Source: Rhynchopus euleeides
Lineage: Eukaryota > Euglenozoa > Diplonemea > Diplonemida > Diplonemidae
Assembly (NCBI GenBank): GCA_963210315.1
Contig: OY723307.1
Location: 1,550,001 to 1,614,000, forward strand
DNA length: 64,000 nucleotides
Direction of reading: 5' to 3'
Shown here one piece after another: positions 56,001 to 64,000 of the stretch; the stretch's first letter is position 1; every line of letters begins with the position of its first letter. The notes beneath the pieces were generated by a model, which made no database searches, was not told the origin of the DNA, and saw only the letters and a program-made list of their open reading frames with translations. A program made the position numbers and the translations under genes.

Positions 56001-58937
56001 TCAGGAATAGCCAAATGTATGATGCGGCGCTGCTTCATCTTTCTGCACCGGTTTGGCGAGAGTCACCTGTGGGGCGGGGGTGGTGGTGGCAAATGCACTC
56101 ATCCTGCAGCTGTGGGCATGATGTTGCTGCTTGAAGGGGGGACAGAGCCAGTGACAGCGACTGTGTGTGGTCCCATCCTCCACCGGCAGGAAGTGCCGGA
56201 GAGGGGGTGGTGTGGAAGACTTTCAACCCGAGGGGTGTCAACACAACAGCAGGAACCCGTGCGTCTCTTCATTAAATCAAGCTAATAAACGCATGCGATG
56301 CCTTGTGGAGCTCCACAGGGCCGTACACTTCACACACACATACCGAAGCTGCAATGGTGCTGACATAGCCCGGCGCGCTGTGGATCTGGGGCTTGAAGGT
56401 GCAGGTCCGACGATCCTCCTCCTCCTTCTTCTCCTTCTCCCTCTCGAGGTAGTGTGTGCGTTTGTCCTGCCGGGATTTGGCCCACTGCACGTAGCCCATC
56501 GGGTCGGTCCGGACCGACACCTGCCACAGGGGTGTGGTGGTGGAGAGCGCAGAGAGGAGAGTCAAGAGCCCAACAAGGCAAGAAGAACACAGAATGAAGA
56601 AGGGCAACAGAACTTTCCGGAAGGACACAAGGGAAACGGCACCGTCGCGATTGTAGGAGGAGCCCGTCCAGTCGGAATGCAGCCCCCAGACCTGACACCA
56701 GGCACCAAAAAAATCGTGGCTTTTCGACACCCCACCCAGGCCCCTGACCCGGCACCGCGAAAACACACCTTAGACTTTGCGTTGATCGTGTCGTTGAGCT
56801 GGGGGCGGAAGGTGCAGTGCGCCTGCTCCTTGTCGAACCTCTCCCGGGCCTTGCGCTTGATGCGCTCCTCCTTCCGCTTGTGGTCCCCCGACGACATCTC
56901 ATCGACAGACCGCGCCCGGAGCGACCTCGCCGACAGCGTGATCGCAGGCCGGAAGGAGCACACCTCCTCGCGGGTGGCACGCGTCTCCGCAAACCGCTGC
57001 TCCCGCAGCACCCGCTTCTCCGCATCCTTCCCCATGCGATCCTGGAAAGGGTGCTCTCCGTTGCGCGCCTGCATCATATCCTTGCTGCGCTGGTTGAGCC
57101 TCGGCTTGAACCCCCTCTGCTCGACAGGGTCTTTGCACTTCAGAGCCTCCATCCTCTCCAGCCGCTTCTCCTCGTGATCCTTCACGCGCTGCAGGAACTG
57201 GTCCAGCTCCCGCTGGTCGAGACGCTTCTCCGGGGCACAGTTCTCCTTGTCATACTCCCCCACCCCGCGCACCACGAAGCGCTCGTCCTGCCCATCCTCC
57301 CCAAACACATGGTAGCGCTGCGAATGCTTCACAGCATCCTTCTGCGAATACACAGAGGACAGCCTCTCAAAGGCATTGGTTGAGAGGTAGCTCCCCAGCC
57401 CCTGCGGCTGGAAGTGGGTGTTGATCTTCGGGCGGAACGTCGGCTCGCGATCGTCCGTCTCCTCCCCGTCGCTCTCCGAGGCTGCCACCTGCACCCCAGT
57501 CATGGTGTAGGCCTCCTCCGTCTGGCTCCCGTCGCTGCTCCGCCCCGACGCCGCAGCAGCCCCACCGCCGCCACCGCCCCGCCCCCTCGGCTTCCTCTTT
57601 CCCTTCGGGTTGAGGTAGCGAGGCTCCACCTCCTCAACCCAGGGGCTTCGGTTGACCTCGGGTCGGAAGGTGCAGGCTTCCTCTTCTGCTTCCATCCGAC
57701 GGCGGCGCTCCGCCTCCAGCGTGACGTGCGTCTGCTTGTGTGAGGTGTAAAGGCGTGTCACAACATCAGCCTCGTGCTGCCTCCCGCTGCCCCCTTTGTG
57801 CGACGCGTTGATCTTCGGCTGGAAGGAGCACAACGCAGCCTCGTCGGCAAGCCGCCTCTCCCGCTTCAACAGGAGCTGGTTCTCCTTCCCCTTCTTCCAC
57901 TGGTCGGTGCGGAGGTAGAGGTCAGGGCCTCCGGGATCCATGCCGAGGCCTCCTCCTCCTCCTCCTCCAACACCACCACCACCACCCCCTCCTGCAAACT
58001 CCGCCACACCGCCACCACCGCCGCTGCCCCCTCTCGCCCCATGTGGGGACACATCAATCGCCGGCGGGCGTCGCTTCTGCGGAGACTTCACCGGAGCAGC
58101 ACCCTCCTCCTCCCCTCCAGACCTTCTCCTCGACGAAGCGCTGCTGCGCTCCCTCGCCCCTCTGTGCTGCCCCGCCCTGGGTGGGGTGTCTGCAGCAGCC
58201 GCAGCGGCTGCCGCTTCGCCCAAGCCGCTGCCCCCCTGCCGGCGGTGGGGCGACATGTCGTCCGACGGGGCTGAGGAGTGGCGCGACTTGGCGTGGTGGG
58301 AGGATTCCTGGGGGGGGCCGCGCGGTGTGCCCGGGAGGGAGAGGCGGTGGCGGAGCATGTCTTCGTACTCCTTCACTGCGCTGGAGGCGGAGGTGGTGGC
58401 GGAGCTGGCGACCTCGCGGACATCGGTGTCGGCGGGGCGGGCGTCGTGGCTGCGCTGCACGACAGTCCCGAGGAGTGAGTCGTCAGCCATGCGGGTGGAG
58501 GGGTCGAGGTATGCACCGAAATCTGTTCCGGAGATTTCCATCCCCGCAAATGCCTTGCTTCCCATCCGGGAAGGAAGGGGTGCCATGAAACTCGCGGTGC
58601 GCGAGGTTGCAGCTGAACCGTACCCCTGCCCGGCCATGTACTGCCCTGGCGCAGGCTCCGCCATAGGCAACCCTGAAAAAGACGTTGCACTCACCCCCGA
58701 CTGCCTGTGCCCCGAAGGCGACCCCCCCTGCCACAGCTGTGACACCAGGCGTTCGACGTGATCCGCATGTGACCCGGTCCTGCCTCCGGTCAGCGGGAGG
58801 TGGCTGTGGTGTGCGGTGCTTCCAATGCTGCTGCGGCGGGCGTGTTGGTCGGCGTAGCCGCTGGAGGCGCCGGAGCTGGGTTGGCTGTGGGAGGGGGACT
58901 CCCACATGGGGCCACGTGTAGAGCCATGCCGGCTCAT
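56001..58937 (-). CDS. Large FRPxxN-motif repeat protein (three exons)
   Basis: Exons 58937-56769, 56520-56344 and 56066-56001, phase 0, give about 803 residues. The first 340 are Ser/Gly/Pro-rich and disordered, with poly-Gly and poly-Ala runs. From about 345 onward a short motif recurs at 50-100-residue spacing: CSFQPKIN, CTFRPEVN, PTFRPKIN, RGFKPRLN, CSFRPAIT, CTFRPQLN and CTFKPQIH, each after a charged helical stretch (RLERMEALK, KRKEERIKRKARERF). Similar CTFxPxIN repeats occur in large coiled-coil proteins of trypanosomatids and other flagellated protists, several of them cytoskeletal or flagellar; function here is inference. Exon 3 adds VTLAKPVQ...TFGYS before the stop. Start chosen at the first ATG in frame (MSRHGST); the frame is open for 41 codons upstream. 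Confidence 0.82.
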
Positions 58938-59190
58938 AGGCCCTGCCCAGGCAGACTGGGCAGGGGCAGGGGGGGTGTGGCCTGCAGCGGGTGTGTGGTG
59001 TGAAGCACTTGAATGAGGAATGCAAACACAGAGAGAGAGAGAGAGAGAAGGCAAAGGCAAGTCTCAGCACCAGTCGCTCGCCACATTCTCACAATATTTG
59101 CAGGTTGTGGGGGATTGTGGGGGGTAGTTGGGGCGGGCAGTTTCGGCGCTGTTTATTTTTTTTTGCGCTGTCTTTTTTTTTGTGTTTCGT
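58938..59190. other. 5' side of divergent strand-switch region
   Basis: Holds a GA microsatellite (59028-59048) and T-rich tracts (59155-59182). It lies between the minus-strand gene starting at 58937 and the hAT-like element, and should include that gene's promoter or 5' processing signals. Confidence 0.45.
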
Positions 59191-60034
59191 CAGGGTGTTC
59201 GCTATCTCCCACCTTCCTCAGAGACTGTGGGAGAAAGGGGTAAAATTGCCGCCTCAAAATTTTTTTCGCGCGCGCTTCGCGCGCGCGAAATCATGCAACA
59301 TCGGCCCCTCAGACAAATTGCCTCAAGGGCCCAGACCAGCGGCAGGGTACTACATATGTTTGGCGCAAGGGACCCATTTCGCGGTTCGCGGCTGCAAAAT
59401 GGAGGTTTTGCGGCAATCAGTGAGTACTTCGGGAGTTGGTGACGAACCCAAAACAGGATCACGGACCGTCGACGATACCCGTTCTCGAGAAGGAAGGGCA
59501 CGGTCACATGCGCTCGTTAGTTCCTGTTGGACAGACTTCACAGGTCACAGGGGGGTCTGGGGGGCGGAGCCCCCCAGCCGCCGGAGGCCACGGTAGTGAA
59601 CATTTGTCAGCCTCGTCCGAGTCCGCTTCATAGTCGAACACCACATACAGACAACGTGCACCTTGAGACAGCATGATCAAGAGGTACATCGGCCTGGCGC
59701 CTGTGGCAGGCCACTATGCTCTTGGCTTCGGCCTCCTCTGGCCTTGACCATGCTGATGCCGGCAATAGCTCCGACGGTCCCCAGCAGGTTCAGGTCTCGC
59801 TTCTTTGGGTTATTTCCGCTCCGTGCGAAGCGTGGTGGTATCAATTTGTACGAGAGGGTGCTGCCCTTCTCCTTCAGAACCTCTTCCCACCTGAGGCAAA
59901 AACTTCCGAGAAACTTTTTTTATTTAATTTCTCCCCCTTGGGAGAAATGCCGGGGAGAGAGGTGGGAGAAGGGTTTTCCCAGAATCTTTTTTTTAACGAA
60001 ATAGGCCCCTATTTCTCCCCGAGCGAACGCCCTG
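59191..60034. mobile_element. hAT-like non-autonomous transposon, third member (844 bp)
   Basis: The inverted ends CAGGGTGTTCGCT and complement of CAGGGCGTTCGCT match at 12 of 13 bases, with a perfect 8-bp target duplication TGTTTCGT at 59183-59190 and 60035-60042. It shares two internal blocks with the 1180-bp pair: a GC hairpin (CGCGCGCGCTTCGCGCGCGCG, shortened here, at 59268-59288) and the block ending GCCACGGTAGTGAACAT (about 59545-59603, matching 34425-34474). No transposase is encoded. The insertion sits in the divergent gap between the genes starting at 58937 (minus) and 60179 (plus). Confidence 0.88.
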
Positions 60035-60178
60035 TGTTTCGTTCCACTTTTTTCTTCTTCCAAACAGCAGAGAGAGGGGGGGGGGGAGGAGGGGAGGGGA
60101 GGGGGGGAGGAAGGGGGGCTCTCCCCATTCTGTTTCCCACCTCTCCAGGTCACACACACACACACACACACAGCCGCG

Positions 60179-60964
60179 ATGGATGAGGCTGAAAGGCTGG
60201 GGGCCTCGCGGCAGAAGCTCCAGCAGGACCTCACGGTGTTCCAGAGCAGTATCCTAGGGAAAGCCGCCTCGCTGAAAGGACTCTGCAGTATGGTGACGAA
60301 AGTGGGCAAAGGGCCCTGGCATTGCGGTCATGCTGCCAACTCAACGGTCCTCACGGCTCTCGGCGGAACTGTGGCGGCGGGCCTGTCGAGGAGGGCCCAA
60401 CTGAACCCTGCCACTGAATCGGTGATGCGCAGCCTCCAAGCACACCTGGCTGAGCCAGTCCACAGCCGGCAAGATACGGTATTCCATGACCGCGGAATGG
60501 CGTGGGCCGCCACCTTCGCCCCACAGCCGCACTACCCAGAGGGCTGGCAGCAGCCGGCCCAGCAGTGGGCGGCGCGCGGTCGGCAGGCCAACAGCCGGGT
60601 GGGACGCCCATGGGAGCGGAGGGGCGCTGCCCCCCGTACTGCCCCCCCTGGTGCCAGGAGGAACGCAAAGGTGCTTGCCTGCAAGTTGCATTGGAAGCCC
60701 CGTTGCTCGGCATGCCAAAAGCGACGCCTCCCAGAGGAGGTGTGCTGCCGCAACCACCACAAAGAGGGGGACGGGCTCCCGGTCACTATGGGCTTCTGCA
60801 AACGCCACAGCATGGACCGATGCGGTGACTGCTACAGCGATGGCAAATCACTAACACATTGCTGCCACACACACCACGCTGGCTATGCTGCACGCCCTCC
60901 TCCCCGGAGTGGCACTGAGTTGGCCCCACACTCTAACCCGAGTGGGGCCTCCGCTGTGACGTAG
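60179..60964 (+). CDS. Cys/His-rich protein, probable zinc-binding, function unknown
   Basis: A 261-residue single-exon protein and the only confident plus-strand host gene. Residues 1-40 form a short helix (ASRQKLQQDLTVFQSS); the middle is Ala/Gln-rich; the C-terminal part from 168 has closely spaced Cys and His (Cys168, 176, 179, 189, 190, His193, 194, Cys207, His210, Cys215, 218, 228, 229, His230, 232, 233), as in CSAC, CGDC and CCHTHH, enough for two or three zinc sites. No known zinc-finger family fits. It starts 145 bp after a hAT-like element. A C/T-rich tract ending in CAG at about 60148 precedes the start and could be an acceptor for a spliced leader or an intron. Confidence 0.68.
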   Translation: MDEAERLGASRQKLQQDLTVFQSSILGKAASLKGLCSMVTKVGKGPWHCGHAANSTVLTALGGTVAAGLSRRAQLNPATESVMRSLQAHLAEPVHSRQDTVFHDRGMAWAATFAPQPHYPEGWQQPAQQWAARGRQANSRVGRPWERRGAAPRTAPPGARRNAKVLACKLHWKPRCSACQKRRLPEEVCCRNHHKEGDGLPVTMGFCKRHSMDRCGDCYSDGKSLTHCCHTHHAGYAARPPPRSGTELAPHSNPSGASAVT

Positions 60965-61720
60965 AAGTGGGCGGGGGTGGGCAATGATCCGCGCAGGATC
61001 TCCCCACACAAAACGTGGTCACCACACACACACACACACACACCCCACCCCATCCACATCCACCCCCCTCCCTCCTTCCATCTCCCCCCCCCCTCCATCC
61101 CCTCAGAAACAAAGCAGGGCGTGCTAGGGAGCGGCAACAGCAGGGGAGGGCGGGGGTGGGGGGGTGCGCTCCGCCGTTTGGCGGTGGAGCGCGAAAATAA
61201 AGAAAGGAAGAAGGGCGGCACAGCAAGGCATCGGGGCCACACACGCCTGTGCGCGCGAAGGGCGCAGGGGGGGCGGGGTGATGGCGGCAAGAGCACGCAG
61301 GGGCAAGAGGAAGGGGGGGAGGGTGATCGAGAAATGTGGAGAGTAAGCAAAGGCACAAATGCCAAAACACTGAGGAACCCCTCAAGGGGGGGGGGGGGGA
61401 GGGGGTTGGTGGATAGAGAGATAATGTGTGAGTGAGTGTGAGTGTGTGTGTGAGTGTATTTTTTTGAAACAAAAGAGGCGGCATAGGTGTACCCCAGGCT
61501 AGAGTACTGGCTAGGCTGTACCCCCCCCACCCCCGAAGAGTGGCAGAAGGGGGGATGTGTGCGTTTTAATTTGCACGCACCGCACCGTGTTTCCGCTTTG
61601 TACACACGAGGCAGAGGCCAAGTCCTTTTTGCAAGAGATGGCCAACAAGAAGGCAACAGCGGGAGGGAAGGAGGGGGTGTGCAGTGGTGCGCGCTCGGGG
61701 GGTCACTACTCTCCAGCCCG
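60965..61720. other. Convergent spacer, no gene
   Basis: CA repeat at 61023-61041, C/T-rich tract at 61060-61100, G run at 61387-61401 and GTGT repeats at 61425-61457. It separates the convergent genes ending at 60964 and 61721 and should hold both 3' ends. Confidence 0.45.
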
Positions 61721-64000
61721 TCAGTTCTGGCTATTCTGATCGCTGGAGTCGCTGTCTGTCACGTTCAGCTCGTGCATCTCTATCAAGGTGGAGAAGCCTG
61801 CGAGCACTGGGTCGATCTTGCCCACAGGATCCTCCCGAGGCTGTGCCTGGGCTTTCCGCAGTGCAGCCTCTGCCTGCTTCCCTGCAGAGAGAAAGTTGTC
61901 ACGCACCTTGGCGATCTTGTGCCGCACTTGCTCCTGCACTGCGTAGTGTTCCAACTCGCTGTGGGGGAGGAGGGTGGTGGTAGGGTAGGTGGGGGCGAAC
62001 GGGCACGTGCATTACATCCATCTTTCGAACTTTGATCCACAGAGGTTGGGAATGCGTTTGTGTGGCAATATGGTGGCAAAACTGGCTGGGAGCAAAGTCT
62101 GGCAACATAACAATAGCCCTCCGCCCGTTTCAAAGGGCATACGCAATGTACGTTGCGGTCAGCTCAACCAGCTCTGAGTTTGTGGGCGGAGGCTTTCCCT
62201 GCACCGGGCTGTAGTGTGGTGCGGTGGAGGTCTTGACGCTAGTCGTTTTTTTCAGGCTCCGTTCTCGCCCAGACTCGCGGTGCAGGATAGCCTCGACTTC
62301 AGCCTGTTGGGGGATGGCGGGGTGGTGGTGTTGCGTGTGCCCCACTTGCCGAGCTTCCCAACCGAGGCATTGTCTCCCGGAAACCCGATTTCACTGGAGG
62401 AAAAGAACCAGAATGCCATTTGCTTACTACTAGGGTCCCTCCCCATACCAACAAGACGTGCAGCCAAACCATACCTTCTCTGCCGCAAAGTCGCTGCTGC
62501 CTGCAATGCTATACGGCGCCACATCCAGGAGCGATTTCGAAAGGTGCCCGAGATAGACCTTCCCATTCGCCGTGCCCAAGGCCACCCGCTTCCCTTCGGG
62601 GTGCAGCTTCATGCAGTGCAGGTTCTCGTTGCTGACCTGGTAGGTCACCAGCACATCGCACAGCTTGTGGATCAGGTTGCGCACCTCCAGCCGCCCGTTC
62701 ATCCTGGCAGTCAGGAACACGCCAGGGTGGTGTGGGTGCCAGGCGGCGTCCACCAGAGCTGAGTCACCGTACTTGGTCACAATCAGAGGGTTCTCATGGT
62801 CTTCGTGCCACACACGCGCTGTCCAGTCGCCTGCAGACAGGCTCACCTTCGGGAGATGAGGGCTGCACTGCACACTGTACACTGAACCGTGGTGCCCGCA
62901 GTGCTCCCGTGTGATGCGGTCGTCGGTTTTCTTCCCTCGCCGGCTGCACGCCAGGACACTGCCTTTCGATGTCCCAATCACAAACCGGTTGGGCCCAGTG
63001 GTCGGCTCGTAGTCGAGCGAGATCGCATCGTGCGTCCTGTCAGACGACAGCGTGATGACCTCCACCGGGTCCCGCAGGTTTCTCGAATCCCAGACCCGCA
63101 CGATATTGCTCCCGTTGATGGTCACCATCTCCTGCCCCCGCCCCGAGTTCTGCAGCCACTTCAGGGCCCGGATGCCCCCGGAACCTACCGACTCCGCCGC
63201 ACCGCACTTCCCAGATCCGAACAGCGGGGTGGACAGGATGGGCTTACCACCCCTCCTGCAGTCAAAGAGACACGCCGCCCCGTTGCGGCACCCACCCCCC
63301 ACCACGTGGAGGTCCTTCGGGTTGAACTCGACACACCACATCTGGGAGGGGGGCACCAGGGACAGCTCTGGGCTGTTGGAATTCACGGGGTCCCAGATAT
63401 ACGACATCACAGACTCACTCGGCTGGCCTGCCGCCGCAGAACTCGGAGGGTGCCGCAGGTCGGAGTACGCTACAGCCAGACGGCGACCGTTGGGCCCTTC
63501 CACGGGCTGCCAGGCCAACGCGCACACAGTGCGGGTGGAGAGAGTCGTAGGAATCCTCCCCGTCTTGGAGTCCCCGAGGAGAGGGTCGCCCAGAACAGTC
63601 ATGATCTGGAAGCCGTCATCGGACAGAGCGCTTGTCTTCTCCTTCACGGTCTCCACCCCGTCGAAATAGTATTGGAATATGTCGATCGCGTTGTTCTGCC
63701 TGAGGTATACCTCTGAGGATGAGGCCATGCTCTTCACAGCAGGGACATAGGCGTCATCCTTCTCCGCCTTTCGGCGGTAGCGGAGCCTGTGCTCGATGTC
63801 ATGCATGTCGACATCCTTCGGCCAGCACCCCTCGAGGTGAAGCTGGCCATGCGTTGCGCTGACCTTGCGTGTGGTGTTCGTCCCTGCTTCGGAAACCGTG
63901 CAGGTGTTCTGCGTCTCGTACTCCATGATGGAGGCTTGAATTGTCTTCTTCCGCTGCGAGGGATCAGGTGGTATGTCGACCAGCACATGGGCTGACGAGT
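61721..64000 (-). CDS. DNAI2: Axonemal outer-arm dynein intermediate chain 2 (partial, three exons visible)
   Basis: Exons 64000-62475 (running off the window), 62303-62143 and 61958-61721 give about 640 residues of a protein whose N-terminus lies outside. It matches the IC2/IC69/DNAI2 chain along its length: WPKDVDMHDIEHRLRYRRK, then NAIDIFQYYFD, a WD-repeat propeller (SYIWDPVN, VEFNPKDLHVVGGGC, GDWTARVW, ILTARMNGRLEV-type blades), and a charged C-terminal helix (HRESGRERSLKK). IC2 pairs with IC1 at the base of the outer dynein arm and docks it on ciliary doublets, so the organism has motile flagella. Donors GTATGG and GTATGC and phases (0, then 2) restore frame exactly. The window edge cuts the gene before its start codon. 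Confidence 0.95.

Overview
The window is nuclear DNA of a unicellular, flagellated eukaryote. It encodes an axonemal outer-arm dynein intermediate chain, a prefoldin subunit, a TMC-type membrane protein and several signal-peptide receptors. Most genes carry GT-AG introns with a very uniform GTATG donor. Ten of the eleven confident host genes lie on the minus strand, which suggests long directional gene clusters. TTAGGG-type repeats are abundant. Together these fit an intron-bearing euglenozoan such as a diplonemid best, but that is inference; a dinoflagellate, chromerid or green alga is not excluded. Intergenic DNA is packed with G/C homopolymers and small transposable elements, and there is one 200-base assembly gap (28374-28573).

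Layout. 1-4900: no gene recognised; six copies of a hairpin repeat at 2716-3620. 4925-5953: membrane-anchored alpha/beta hydrolase. 6582-9849: two abutting inverted-repeat elements, the second carrying a tyrosine recombinase, then a 168-bp palindrome. 10275-34084: three paralogous tandem-Cache receptor-like genes, separated by CCCGGG repeats, a 552-bp foldback element, a 2.8-kb TA-flanked element with a zinc-knuckle ORF, the gap with the end of an unidentified gene, and the first of two 1180-bp hAT-like elements. The second copy (34188-35367) lies about 100 bp upstream of the third receptor gene. 36008-37172: bacterial-type cytidylate kinase. 38877-39785: coiled-coil orphan. 41123-41795: prefoldin subunit 5. 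42631-44883: TMC-like channel. 45613-47448: an inverted-repeat element with a T6 target duplication. 50201-51137: tandem-MIT protein. 52164-55868: a large telomere-like array bounded by terminal inverted repeats and an 8-bp target duplication. 56001-58937: a repeat protein with FRPxxN-type motifs. 59191-60034: a third hAT-like element inside a divergent strand switch. 60179-60964 (+): Cys/His-rich orphan. 61721-64000: outer-arm dynein intermediate chain 2, cut by the window edge.

The genes do not form one pathway. Two themes stand out. One is a local, recently homogenised family of extracellular sensor proteins that have a transmembrane anchor but no recognisable intracellular output domain. 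The other is a set of non-autonomous DNA transposons whose ends and target duplications can be read directly, including one that carries thousands of bases of TTAGGG-like repeat into the chromosome interior.
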